NCBI GenBank assembly: GCA_019695055.1
Contig: JAIBAT010000142.1
Location: 1-36,117 of the forward strand
Origin: Candidatus Sumerlaeaceae bacterium
GTDB lineage: Bacteria; Sumerlaeota; Sumerlaeia; Sumerlaeales; Sumerlaeaceae
DNA length: 36,117 nucleotides
Direction of reading: 5' to 3'
In this document: one piece after another, positions 23,865 to 32,230 of the stretch
Layout of the letters: each line of letters opens with the position of its first letter
Position numbering within the stretch: the stretch's first letter is position 1
Made by a program: the position numbers and the translations under genes
The notes under the pieces: model-generated
The model's input: the letters and a program-made list of their open reading frames with translations, nothing else
The model's database searches: none
What the model was told of the DNA's origin: nothing

Positions 23865-26405
23865 ATGACCATCAAGTGGCACAGAGTTGCGGCAGTCGTT
23901 GCTGCCGCGACATATGTAGCGTGTCCAGTATTGGTCTGTCGCAGTATCCACGCCGCCGACACCATCGCCGCTCCCGAATCTGCCGTCCCAAACTGGTCGG
24001 TGTTTTCCCGCTCCGAGCTCGACCCCAAGGAAGCCTCCAACGGCGACGTCGACGATCCCCAACACCCCGAGGAACGCGCACGCACCGAAAAGGATGACGA
24101 AAAAATCCAGCGCGACAAGGCGCTGAAGGACGCAAAGAACGCCAAGGAATCCGGCGAACGTGCACCAGCGCCGGAATCCACCGAACCGATTCCCAACGCG
24201 CCCATCGTTCGCGAGATTAAAGTCGAAGGCGCCAGCCCGGAAGACGCCAAGAAGGTCCAGCGCATCCTGCAGACGCGCGAAGGCGAGCCGCTCAATCCCG
24301 TCAAGCAGCGCGAGGACATCAAACGGATTTACGACCTCGGACTCTTCAAGCCGAACATCGTTGCCCAGGCCGAGAACCTGAAGAACGGCGTGGCCCTCAG
24401 CTTCACCGTGGAGCCAAACCCCAAGGTGCGCAACATCTCGGTTGCCGGCAACACTCAGGTCGAGACCAAGAAGATCATGTCTGAACTTCCCGTAAAGGAA
24501 GGCCAGGTTTACACCGTCCAGGCACAGAACAAGATCCGCGACTCGCTGGCCAAGTATTACGAGGAAAAGGGCTACAACAGCGCCGTGGTCAGCGTCGAGG
24601 AACGCCCGGCCCCCGACAACGGTGTGGACCTCGCCATCACCGTGGACGAAGGCACCAAGATGAAGATCAAGGACATGATCATTCACGGCAATAACAACGT
24701 CGGGAATGTCTGGGTGCAGCTCCGCACGGAGAACAAGGGTTCCTGGGGACCATTTACGCATTACTTCAATGAATCCAAGTTTCAGCAGGACCTGGAAGCC
24801 GTCAAAGGCCTCTACCTTTCCAAGGGTTATCTCGATGTGGAGGTCCGGCGCGGCGATTTCGTGTACGGCCCCGACAATTCGTGGGTCAGCCCGGTCATTG
24901 AAGTGACGGAAGGCCCGCGCTACAAGGTGGGCCGGGTTGACGCGCGCGGATACACGATTTTCTCCCGCGACGAGGTGCTGACCCAGTTCCGCTACCTGCA
25001 AGGCAAGGATTACAGCTCCACAAAGTTCGCGTCCGCTGCAGACAAGGTCAAAGCCATGTATGGCGATGAAGGCTTCGTGCTGGCGAAGGTGGACCCGGAT
25101 TTCCACAAGGATCCATCGCGCGGCATGGTGGATGTGACCGTGGACATCACCGAAGGCTCGCGCATCTATGTCGGTGACGTAAAGATTCTCTCGCAGACCT
25201 ATCCCGAGGACGAGAACATGGGCTATCTGCGGAGATTTTACTCCCGCTTCAGCCCGCCCGTCCGCGACGATGTGGTCCAGCGCGAAGTCCAGCTTCGCCC
25301 CGGCCAGGTCTATCGCCATTTTGATGAAGTTCGGACACGCGACCGCCTCAAGTCGCTGAACGTTTTCGAGACGGTAAAGGTCCACGACCAGATGACCGCC
25401 GATCCCAACGTGCGCGACTGCGTGGTTGAGGTCACACAAGGCAACACGGGTAACCTGATTTTCGGCGTCGGCTTTGGCGACGTGGAAGGCGCGTTCGTCT
25501 ACGCCAACTACGTGGAGAGAAACCTGTTCGGCATGGCCCGCGACCTGCGCGTAAACGGCGTCATCGGTACAGAGGCCCAGACTTTCAGCATCTCGTACCT
25601 GGATCGCTATTTCCAGAACAGCGACATCGCCGCCCAGTTCACGGCGTTCCGCAATCGCTATCGCCGCACCGGCGATTTCATCGAGACCCGCACCGGCGCC
25701 ACCGGCGAGTTCACCCGCCCGCTCAGCGACTACGTCAAAGACGCCGTCCGGTTGCGACTTGAGTACATCGACCTCGATTTCAGCGATTGCGATCCGCCGC
25801 CCCAGGACAAGCTCAACAGTTACCTTGCGGCCACCATCCGTTATCGCGTGACCCGCGACACCCGCGACGACACATTCTTCCCGCGGACGGGAAGCATCAT
25901 GATGGGCAGCGTGGAGACCGGATTTGCGGATGGCTTCCTGGTAAAGCTCGAAGGCCAGTACGCCAAGTACAAGAGTCTGGGCAACGACTGGGTGTTCGCC
26001 ATGAACACAGTCGCCGGCCTTCAGCCGTACACTGCCAACAGCATCGGCTACGCCGACCGCTTCTTCCTCGGCGGGTCGAACGACATGCGCGGCTTCAAGC
26101 TGTACGGCGCAGGCCCCCACGACGAAGCCAACGACCAGATTCCCCTCGGCGGCACCACGAAACTCCTGACCCAGCTTGAAATGCGCCGGTCCTTTACGGA
26201 GAACATCACCGGCCTCGCGTTTACCGACATCGGTGTGCTGGGCAGCAAGCCGTTCGACATCGGCAATCCGCGCATGTCCGTCGGTATCGGGGCGCGCATG
26301 AGACTGCCCATCGCCCAGATTGGCCTGGACCTCGCCGTGCCGGTCATCAAGCAGTCCCAGGACCAGACCCAGTTCTTCCACTTCGACCTGACCTCGGCCT
26401 TCTAA
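23865..26405 (+). CDS. bamA: Outer-membrane protein assembly factor BamA (846 aa)
   Basis: The core of the BAM complex, inserting beta-barrels into the outer membrane. A signal peptide (cut near SIHA-A) is followed by a highly charged extension of about 80 residues (about 35-112) absent from standard BamA. Five POTRA units follow, starting near IVREIKVEGA, KVRNISVAGN, KMKIKDMIIHG, RYKVGRVDARG and RIYVGDVKIL. The barrel begins at TGNLIFGVGFGDVEG. The conserved loop motif is present as LGGSNDMRGF, and the last strand ends in Phe (HFDLTSAF), the beta-signal. Skp, lpxC and fabZ follow in order. Confidence 0.96.
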   Translation: MTIKWHRVAAVVAAATYVACPVLVCRSIHAADTIAAPESAVPNWSVFSRSELDPKEASNGDVDDPQHPEERARTEKDDEKIQRDKALKDAKNAKESGERAPAPESTEPIPNAPIVREIKVEGASPEDAKKVQRILQTREGEPLNPVKQREDIKRIYDLGLFKPNIVAQAENLKNGVALSFTVEPNPKVRNISVAGNTQVETKKIMSELPVKEGQVYTVQAQNKIRDSLAKYYEEKGYNSAVVSVEERPAPDNGVDLAITVDEGTKMKIKDMIIHGNNNVGNVWVQLRTENKGSWGPFTHYFNESKFQQDLEAVKGLYLSKGYLDVEVRRGDFVYGPDNSWVSPVIEVTEGPRYKVGRVDARGYTIFSRDEVLTQFRYLQGKDYSSTKFASAADKVKAMYGDEGFVLAKVDPDFHKDPSRGMVDVTVDITEGSRIYVGDVKILSQTYPEDENMGYLRRFYSRFSPPVRDDVVQREVQLRPGQVYRHFDEVRTRDRLKSLNVFETVKVHDQMTADPNVRDCVVEVTQGNTGNLIFGVGFGDVEGAFVYANYVERNLFGMARDLRVNGVIGTEAQTFSISYLDRYFQNSDIAAQFTAFRNRYRRTGDFIETRTGATGEFTRPLSDYVKDAVRLRLEYIDLDFSDCDPPPQDKLNSYLAATIRYRVTRDTRDDTFFPRTGSIMMGSVETGFADGFLVKLEGQYAKYKSLGNDWVFAMNTVAGLQPYTANSIGYADRFFLGGSNDMRGFKLYGAGPHDEANDQIPLGGTTKLLTQLEMRRSFTENITGLAFTDIGVLGSKPFDIGNPRMSVGIGARMRLPIAQIGLDLAVPVIKQSQDQTQFFHFDLTSAF

Positions 26406-26502
26406 GCGGGTCAAAAACCCCTTGCAGCGCCTCTTTGACGCGAAACCAATCACCCTTGTTTGTTTTCCAAGGGTTTATCCCGAAAAACGGAGCCATGCTA
26501 AC

Positions 26503-27324
26503 ATGAAGAAGTTCGCAGCCATTACTGTTTTGACCACACTGCTGGCGCTCGCCACTTCCTTCGCCGCCGCCGAGACCCGAGTGGGTTACGTCGACGTGGA
26601 CAAGGTGGTCAGCAAGTCCAAGAAGATCACCAACATCCTCAGCGGCCTCGAAGACCAGGTTCGTGGCTTCCAGGGCGAGATGCAGAAGAAGATTGATACC
26701 GTTAAGGGCCTCGACGCGGACATCAAGCGCGGCGAGGGCGTGCTCTCGGCGGACGAGATTTCCAAGAAGAAGAAGGAAAAGGCCCGCCTCGAAAACGAAA
26801 TTGATGACCTGAACCTGAAAGCCCAAAAGGCCATGCGCGAAGCGGACAGCACCAAGTACGAACCGCTCATGAAGGAAATCCTGTTCACCATCCAGGATGT
26901 GGCCAAGGAGAAGAAGCTCGATATCGTGCTGCGCGGCGAAGCCGTTCTTTACGGTAGCACAGCGGTGGACATCTCCAACGACGTGATTGAACGGCTGGCG
27001 CAGAAGGATTCCGGCAACCCCGATTCCACAAAGGCCGCACCGACCGCCACTCCGGAATTACGCGCCACGGCAACCCCGGAAATCACACCCACCATGACGC
27101 CGGAACCAAAGGCCACCCCGGCACCCACTGCGGAATTGCCCGTGTTCACCCCAGCCCCGACCCCGGCCGAAACTCCGGCGCCGGCACCCGAGGAATCAAA
27201 AGCTCCCTCGACACCAAAGCCCACGGCTACCAAGAAGCCAACTCCCAAACCTGACAGCAAAACCAAGGCCACAGCCACGCCGAAGCCGCGCGGCTCACGC
27301 CCCGTGGATCGCCAGGCGGACTAA
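26503..27324 (+). CDS. skp: OmpH/Skp-family periplasmic chaperone with long Thr/Pro tail (273 aa)
   Basis: Start ATG 26503, CGGAG 10 bases upstream; MKKFAAITVLTTLLALATSF then AAA is a signal peptide. The Skp domain (about 25-165) begins TRVGYVDVDKVV and has the long coiled-coil tentacle region (GEMQKKIDTVKG to KKKEKARLENEIDDLN), closing with KKLDIVLRGEAVLY. Skp holds unfolded outer-membrane proteins in the periplasm. Unusually, about 95 further residues are Thr/Pro/Ala-rich with repeated TATPE-, TPEP- and TPKP-like units and a basic end. This tail is probably disordered and may span or bind the cell wall; that is a guess. Confidence 0.93.
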   Translation: MKKFAAITVLTTLLALATSFAAAETRVGYVDVDKVVSKSKKITNILSGLEDQVRGFQGEMQKKIDTVKGLDADIKRGEGVLSADEISKKKKEKARLENEIDDLNLKAQKAMREADSTKYEPLMKEILFTIQDVAKEKKLDIVLRGEAVLYGSTAVDISNDVIERLAQKDSGNPDSTKAAPTATPELRATATPEITPTMTPEPKATPAPTAELPVFTPAPTPAETPAPAPEESKAPSTPKPTATKKPTPKPDSKTKATATPKPRGSRPVDRQAD

Positions 27325-27332
27325 CCCGCAGG

Positions 27333-28175
27333 ATGACGCGCCGCCAAAGGACTATCTCCAAAGCGGTTTCCTGCACAGGAAAGGGAGTGCATTCCGGTAT
27401 TCCGGTCACAGCGCGCTTCCTTCCCGCTCCGGAGAACAATGGATACACTTTTGTCCGCACGGATCTCCCGGGAAAGCCTTCCATTCCAGGCAGTCTCGAT
27501 GCCATCGTTGAACACGAACTCGCCCGGCGAACCACGCTCGCCAGAGGCGACGCAAAGGTTCACACCATCGAGCATATGCTGTCAGCCGCGTTCGCACTCG
27601 GCATCGACAACATGACCATCGAAATGGATGGCCCTGAGGCACCGTTCCTCGATGGCAGCGCGCTACCCTTTGCGAATCTGCTGACCTCTGCAGGAATTGC
27701 AGAGCAGGACACCGAGAGCACACCCATTGCGATAACCCGGCCCATGGCATTCACCAGTGGCTCAGCGGAGATTTCAGTGGTACCCGACGAGCAGTTTCGC
27801 GTATCTTTCTTCTACACTTCCGACGAGCCGCTGCTGAGGAACCAATCGGCCAGCTACGTCATTGAGCCGGATGCCTATCTGAGGGAGATCGCCCCGGCGC
27901 GCACCTTTTGTTTCTTCCACGAAATCGAAGCCCTGCGCCGCGCCGGTTTGATCCGCGGAGGCAACCTGTCTTCCGCCGTCGTCATCGGCCGCAAGGCCGT
28001 TGTAAACAGCTCGTTGCGCTTTGCGGACGAGCCGGTGCGCCACAAAATCCTTGATTTCATAGGTGACGTTGCCTTGCTCGGTAGGCCTCTTGCAGGACAT
28101 TTCCTTGCATGGCGCAGCGGCCACCAGGTGCACGCCGCGTTTGGCAAGTTTCTCAAAAAGGAGCTCGGTCTGTGA
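27333..28175 (+). CDS. lpxC: UDP-3-O-acyl-N-acetylglucosamine deacetylase LpxC
   Basis: The committed, zinc-dependent step of lipid A synthesis in the cytoplasm. Zinc ligands H81 (TIEHMLSA), H237 and D241 (RHKILDFIGD) and the catalytic H264 (SGH) are in place; D245 also matches. N-terminal QRTISKAVSCTGKGVHSG is the standard opening. At 280 aa it is slightly shorter than the E. coli enzyme. It starts 8 bases after skp ends and its TGA overlaps the fabZ GTG. In Bacteroidetes-type genomes lpxC and fabZ are fused; here they are separate but coupled. Confidence 0.97.
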   Translation: MTRRQRTISKAVSCTGKGVHSGIPVTARFLPAPENNGYTFVRTDLPGKPSIPGSLDAIVEHELARRTTLARGDAKVHTIEHMLSAAFALGIDNMTIEMDGPEAPFLDGSALPFANLLTSAGIAEQDTESTPIAITRPMAFTSGSAEISVVPDEQFRVSFFYTSDEPLLRNQSASYVIEPDAYLREIAPARTFCFFHEIEALRRAGLIRGGNLSSAVVIGRKAVVNSSLRFADEPVRHKILDFIGDVALLGRPLAGHFLAWRSGHQVHAAFGKFLKKELGL

Positions 28176-28618
28176 ATCTGCAATTCCCCGTGGACACCAT
28201 CAAGATCATGGAGGTCCTCCCCCATCGGTTTCCGTTCCTGCTGGTGGACCGGATCCTCTCCCTCGAAAAGGACAATATCGTGGGGCAGAAGTGCGTCACC
28301 ATGAACGAGTGGTTCTTTCAGGGGCATTTCCCTGGAAACCCTGTCATGCCGGGCGTTCTGCTGATCGAGGCCATCGCGCAAACGGGCGCCTTCTTTCACC
28401 TGCTCATGCCGGAGTTTGATGGTGCACTGGCCATGATGGCGGGCATAGACGGCGCGCGTTTTCGCCGCCCGGTGCGGCCTGGGGATGTGCTCCGCATCGA
28501 GGTCAAAGAACTGGGGCGCAAACGCAACATCGGCCGCAGCGAGGGGCGCGTGCTCGTGGACGGCGAACTCGCCGTCGAGGCAGTGCTCACCTATGCCATG
28601 GTGCCGCAGAAGAAGTAA
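28172..28618 (+). CDS. fabZ: 3-hydroxyacyl-ACP dehydratase FabZ
   Basis: Dehydrates 3-hydroxyacyl-ACP in fatty acid elongation and competes with lipid A synthesis for 3-hydroxyacyl-ACP. The hot-dog active site is complete: H52 in GHFPGNPVMPGVLLIEA and E66 of the same block; LPHRFPFLLVDRI is the family N-terminus. The start is GTG 28172, overlapping the lpxC stop as GTGA, with AAGGAG 8 bases upstream inside lpxC. Length 148 aa, normal. It ends the rightward block; lpxA and lpxD do not follow. Confidence 0.96.
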   Translation: MNLQFPVDTIKIMEVLPHRFPFLLVDRILSLEKDNIVGQKCVTMNEWFFQGHFPGNPVMPGVLLIEAIAQTGAFFHLLMPEFDGALAMMAGIDGARFRRPVRPGDVLRIEVKELGRKRNIGRSEGRVLVDGELAVEAVLTYAMVPQKK

Positions 28619-28631
28619 CGAAATGAATCTC

Positions 28632-28666
28632 ACCGCAGGGAGCGGCTGCGGTTAACTTTTCTTTTT
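28632..28666 (+). terminator. Intrinsic terminator after fabZ
   Basis: ACCGCAG-GGAGCGG-CTGCGGT gives a perfect 7-bp stem, followed by TAACTTTTCTTTTT. It overlaps the 3' end of the convergent ubiE gene. Confidence 0.6.
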
Positions 28667-29407
28667 CTCGGAGATATAAAGAGTTGCGACTCCGAAGGTC
28701 AGGGGAATGCGATTGGTGACTCCACCTGTGGCCTCACTCAGTACTGTCGCGAATTCCTCCCCTTCCGGAAACTTCGCGACAGACTTGGGCAAATACCGAT
28801 AGGCCCGTGTACCGGTCATCAGATACCCTATCCAAGGCAACACGTTAAAGAAGTAAAAGTTGTAGAGTGCGCTGAAAAGGCGATTCCGCGGATGGGAGAA
28901 TTCCAGAACTGCGACCTTGCCCCCGGGTCGACAAACTCGCGCCATTTCGCGCAGGCCCGCGCTGAAATCGTTCACGTTTCGGATCCCAAAGGCAACCGTC
29001 ACCAGATCGAACTGATTGCCGGGAAATGGCAGGTGCATTGTGTCGCCGACGGACGGCTTTGGCGCCCCGACGGAGGCTGCAAACTTGCCCTTTGCCCGCG
29101 TCATCATAGAGGCCGTGAAATCCGAGCCCACGATGAGCGGTTTCGCGCCCAGTTTCGCCGCGCGCTCACCCAGCGCGATGGCCAGATCACCGGTCCCCGA
29201 ACAGCAATCCAGTATCCGGGAGACGCCGGATGTAACAGTATGCCGGGCCACGATGCGTCGCCAGCGTTTGTCGGTGTTGAAACTCAGCAGGTGGTTGAGA
29301 AAATCGTAGGTGGGAGAGATATCGTGAAACATCCGCCGCACATCGTGCGCCGATTTAGTCTGGACGAGGGAATCCTCGGGAGCGGTGGCTGCGGAAGGTG
29401 CAGGCAT
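28652..29407 (-). CDS. ubiE: Demethylmenaquinone/ubiquinone C-methyltransferase UbiE/MenG
   Basis: A SAM-dependent C-methyltransferase in quinone synthesis. The family signatures are clear: VRRMFHDISPTYDFLNHLLS (N-terminal motif), DKRWRRI, motif I ILDCCSGTGDLAIALG, GDTMHLPFPGNQFDLVT, FGIRNVNDF and VLEFSHPRN. Length 251 aa, normal plus a short Ala/Pro N-terminal extension. Menaquinone versus ubiquinone cannot be settled here, as no other men or ubi gene is present. It lies 28 bases after xseA on the same strand. Confidence 0.94.
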   Translation of the reverse strand: MPAPSAATAPEDSLVQTKSAHDVRRMFHDISPTYDFLNHLLSFNTDKRWRRIVARHTVTSGVSRILDCCSGTGDLAIALGERAAKLGAKPLIVGSDFTASMMTRAKGKFAASVGAPKPSVGDTMHLPFPGNQFDLVTVAFGIRNVNDFSAGLREMARVCRPGGKVAVLEFSHPRNRLFSALYNFYFFNVLPWIGYLMTGTRAYRYLPKSVAKFPEGEEFATVLSEATGGVTNRIPLTFGVATLYISEKKKS

Positions 29408-29435
29408 GCTGAAACCATAGCCCGCGTCGCCAAAC

Positions 29436-30797
29436 CTATTCGTCCTTGTCCCGCCGGCCGAACCACTCCACCTCAGCCGGCACCTTCACCTTTCGGCGGG
29501 GCTGCGGCCGCGCTCCGTCCACATGGGCATCGAGGTGCCCATCATGCAGAACCACGCGCAGTGGCTTTCCCGGCCCACTCTGCCGGGCGCTGCGAATGAT
29601 TCGTCCTTCCGTCGGGTCAAAAGTAATCGAGTATCCTCGCCCCAAAATCGCCTTCGGGTCGAGGGCTCCGAGGTGGGCCCGCAGGCGCTGCAGATGGTGC
29701 TCCATTCCTCTGGTGCGGTCCGCCATGGATCGGGTCATGCGACCGCCAAGATCATCCAGTCGTTGGCGAAGCTCATTGATGCGTTCGAGGGGACGGCGCA
29801 GGGCGTGGCTGGTCTGAAACGCCCGGACATGGGACCGCAGTAGCTCGATGCGCGGGAGCAGGGCTCCTTCCAGCCGAGCTCGCAGATGCGGCGCCTCGCG
29901 GAGAAACTGGATGCGCCCCCTCAAGGATCCGAGCAAACGGGAATTCAGGTGTCCCAATTCCCTTAACAGTTCCCCGGAATGCAGCGCCACCAGTTCCGCC
30001 GCCGCGCTGGGTGTGGGAGCGCGCAGGTCCGCCACAAAATCCCCGATCGTGAAATCCACCTCGTGGCCAACGGCTGAAATTACCGGAATCTTTGAGGCAA
30101 AAATCGCCCGGGCTACAATCTCCTCGTTGAAGGCCCACAAGTCCTCCAGAGAGCCGCCGCCTCGCCCCACGATCATCACGTCAGCCGCGTCGAGGGCGTT
30201 GAGGCGTGCAATGGCGTGCGCAATCTCGCGCCCAGCCCCTTCGCCCTGCACTCGGACCGGGTAAATGAGTATCTGAATCTGGGGGGCGCGACGGGTCATC
30301 ACGTTGATAATGTCGCGGACTGCCGCCCCCGTCGGTGAGGTAACCACAGCCACCCGCCGGGGCAGCCGCGGAATGCGCCGCTTCCGGCCTTCCTCAAAGA
30401 GCCCCTCCTTTTGGAGGCGTTCCTTGAGTTCCTGGAAGGCAAGAAACAGCTTCCCAAGCCCGGCGGGTTTCAGGCTGGAGACAATGATCTGGTATTGGCC
30501 ACGGGGCTCATAGAGCGATATCCGGCCCCGGATTTCGACCGTTTCGCCCTCCCGCAGGGGCCTGGTCAGCGACGCAGCATCGGCTGCCCATAGTACGCAG
30601 TTGATGGTGGCGAACCGGTCCTTTAGGACAAAATAGACGTGACCGGAAGCGGCGGGACGCAGATTGGAGATTTCGCCTTCCACAAAGACGTCCCCGAACT
30701 GGCGTTCCATGAAGGCCTTGAGGCGGGATGTAAGCTCGCCTACGGATAGGGGCCTGTCACTATTGGAGTTGGGGGGAAGAAATCCTACCTGATCCAT
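29436..30797 (-). CDS. xseA: Exodeoxyribonuclease VII large subunit
   Basis: The catalytic subunit of ExoVII, which degrades single-stranded DNA. An N-terminal OB fold (SVGELTSRLKAFMERQFGDVFVEGEISNL, given here as SVGELTSRLKAF and VFVEGEISNL) is followed by the catalytic domain with VVTSPTGAAVRDI, RGGGSLEDLWAFNEE, PVISAVGHEVDFTI and DLRAPTPSAAAEL, then a coiled-coil region and GYSI near the C-terminus. The start is ATG 30797; an in-frame TTG lies at 30806. The small subunit gene xseB is not adjacent. Confidence 0.95.
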   Translation of the reverse strand: MDQVGFLPPNSNSDRPLSVGELTSRLKAFMERQFGDVFVEGEISNLRPAASGHVYFVLKDRFATINCVLWAADAASLTRPLREGETVEIRGRISLYEPRGQYQIIVSSLKPAGLGKLFLAFQELKERLQKEGLFEEGRKRRIPRLPRRVAVVTSPTGAAVRDIINVMTRRAPQIQILIYPVRVQGEGAGREIAHAIARLNALDAADVMIVGRGGGSLEDLWAFNEEIVARAIFASKIPVISAVGHEVDFTIGDFVADLRAPTPSAAAELVALHSGELLRELGHLNSRLLGSLRGRIQFLREAPHLRARLEGALLPRIELLRSHVRAFQTSHALRRPLERINELRQRLDDLGGRMTRSMADRTRGMEHHLQRLRAHLGALDPKAILGRGYSITFDPTEGRIIRSARQSGPGKPLRVVLHDGHLDAHVDGARPQPRRKVKVPAEVEWFGRRDKDE

Positions 30798-30839
30798 TTG
30801 AACCAATCCGGGCGTTTGGGGATCGCAAGATTCATCGAG

Positions 30840-30867
30840 TTGCCATGGAGTTTTTAGTTGCTATATC
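30840..30867 (+). promoter_or_regulatory. Possible promoter for the pseudopilin gene
   Basis: TTGCCA (30840-30845) and TATATC (30862-30867) are 16 bases apart, predicting a start near 30874. The -35 matches 5 of 6 and the -10 matches 4 of 6 consensus positions. It lies in the divergent gap with xseA. Confidence 0.4.
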
Positions 30868-30936
30868 CTCTACCTCTTATATGATGCTCTGTTTTCTTAT
30901 CACATCATAAAATACTCTGGTAGAGGGAAAAGAGGT
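30867..30936 (+). promoter_or_regulatory. Nested hairpins with alternative pairing over the pilin ribosome-binding site
   Basis: CCTCTACC (30867-30874) pairs perfectly with GGTAGAGG (30919-30926). Inside it TATGATG (30880-30886) pairs with CATCATA (30903-30909). In competition, ACCTCTT (30872-30878) can pair with AAGAGGT (30930-30936), which contains the Shine-Dalgarno sequence 9 bases before the pilin ATG. The two folds share bases 30872-30874 and cannot coexist. Confidence 0.45.
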
Positions 30937-30945
30937 AAAGATTTA

Positions 30946-31674
30946 ATGAAGAAAGCATTCACTCTCATTGAGCTGCTGATCGTGGTGGCCATCATCGCGA
31001 TCCTTGCGGCCATTGCAGTACCCAACTTTTTGGAGGCTCAGGTCCGGTCAAAGGTGTCTCGCGTCAAAGCTGACATTCGTAGTGAAGCCACTGCAATGGA
31101 ATCTTACTGCGTCGACAATAACTGCTATCCAAACTGTCATCCGTTCGGAATTGCATCATCCAACACCTTGGCTCCGGATCCTGTCGGCACCATGATCCTT
31201 GAGCGGCTTTCCACACCGGTCGCTTATATGTCCAATTCGCTGCTGAAGGACGTCTTTTCGGTAAAGTTCCGGCTGAGTGCCGCTTCTGCTTCGGCAATCC
31301 AGGCAATCACCCCGACAGCTACAGTCATTGGCGTGGATCAGGCAGCAACGCTGAACTCTTACATCTATCAGTCTTGGAACTCACAGCAGCGCTACACGAC
31401 GCCTGCTGACGGCTTCAGCGATGCCGCGAAGGCGACAAAGTCCACCGCGTGGTTGCTGCATTCCTGTGGGCCTGACGGCACCTATTATAACCTGGGCGGC
31501 GTTCTCGCCAACGATGATGCAACCCAGTTGCAGTATACGATCGACTTCATCTACGATCCGACCAACGGCACGGTGTCTCGTGGCAGCATCTGGCGTACAG
31601 GTGGCGCCTCCAGTGGTAGCACGGCCTACAAGGCTGGCGAAGGTCTGAGGAAGGCCATCGAAACCCAGAAGTAG
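30946..31674 (+). CDS. Type IV pilin / GspG-like pseudopilin (242 aa)
   Basis: The class III leader MKKA is followed by FTLIELLIVVAIIAILAAIA, with Glu at mature position 5, so prepilin peptidase cuts before Phe. The helix continues into NFLEAQVRSKVSRVKAD, a form common among pseudopilins of uncultured PVC/FCB-related phyla. The globular part (about 60-242) contains Cys49 and several Ser/Thr-rich loops, and is longer than a minimal pilin. The SD GAGGT is 9 bases upstream. It is monocistronic by its terminator and lies upstream of two PilT-family genes. Whether it is a pilus subunit or a secretion pseudopilin is open. Confidence 0.95.
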   Translation: MKKAFTLIELLIVVAIIAILAAIAVPNFLEAQVRSKVSRVKADIRSEATAMESYCVDNNCYPNCHPFGIASSNTLAPDPVGTMILERLSTPVAYMSNSLLKDVFSVKFRLSAASASAIQAITPTATVIGVDQAATLNSYIYQSWNSQQRYTTPADGFSDAAKATKSTAWLLHSCGPDGTYYNLGGVLANDDATQLQYTIDFIYDPTNGTVSRGSIWRTGGASSGSTAYKAGEGLRKAIETQK

Positions 31675-31698
31675 GCAGCACTTACATAAGTCTCATAA

Positions 31699-31732
31699 GC
31701 CGGGGCCGCTTTGGCGGTCCCGGCCTTTTTTT
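31699..31732 (+). terminator. Strong intrinsic terminator after the pseudopilin
   Basis: GCCGGGGCCGC and GCGGTCCCGGC form an 11-position stem with one G-T pair and a TTTG loop, followed shortly by seven T residues. This is the clearest terminator in the window. Confidence 0.9.
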
Positions 31733-32230
31733 GCCCTCTACTCCCGGGCATTTCCCCAGTTGATTCGTATCAACCCCACCGCGTGGGCTTCTTTGAACGC
31801 CCAGTGCCCTTACAGAACTCGGCAAATCCGGCCGTCGGGATTCCTCGCAACTTGTCACTATTCGCCAGATCGGTGATCGTGTGATCCTGTGTAAGCCATT
31901 TCATTGGAGAGGTGGTGGTGGTGTCGTTTGGAAGGGATTTGGAAGGGTTATGGAAAGTCTTTGGGATATCATACCGGGGGGTGGCCGACGACGCATGGAG
32001 AGGATGCGTAAGCGATTGCGGCGGCGTATGCAGAATGAAAGACTGTGCGAATCCGGACGCGTTAAGCCGCATGGGTCAATTGACCGAGGAAGGGGTGTGT
32101 GAGTTGTCCTCCAAAGTGCCCCACGTTTGGAAGCCAAATCTGGAGTCTTTTTCAATTCGTATGCCCGAGTTGATAGCGTGTTTTTCTCTGTTGATTCGGG
32201 CTTGTGCCACTGCGTACCGTCGGGCTCATT
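31733..32230. other. 498-base gap, no supported gene
   Basis: Between the pilin terminator and the second pilT-family gene. It has a GGTGGTGGTGGTG stretch (31911-31923) and repeated GGAAGGG(A/T)T near 31931-31950. A 44-codon minus-strand frame (31904-31770) has fair composition but no ribosome-binding site, so I do not call it. The promoter for 32231-34774 must lie here but none stands out. Confidence 0.5.

Noticed and set aside
23805..26453. Very long open frame on the minus strand opposite bamA (882 codons)
   Set aside because: It is the antisense shadow of a gene with full BamA motifs; its translation is His/Val/Gly-rich and shows no domain.
30846..30862. Sigma-54-like element TGG...TTGCT before the pseudopilin gene
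   Set aside because: The GG to GC spacing is 11 rather than 10 and the -24 box is poor; a sigma-70 reading is at least as good.
31770..31904. 44-codon minus-strand frame ending GRSKKPTRWG
   Set aside because: Composition looks fair, but there is no Shine-Dalgarno sequence and no neighbour context; it could be a decayed fragment.
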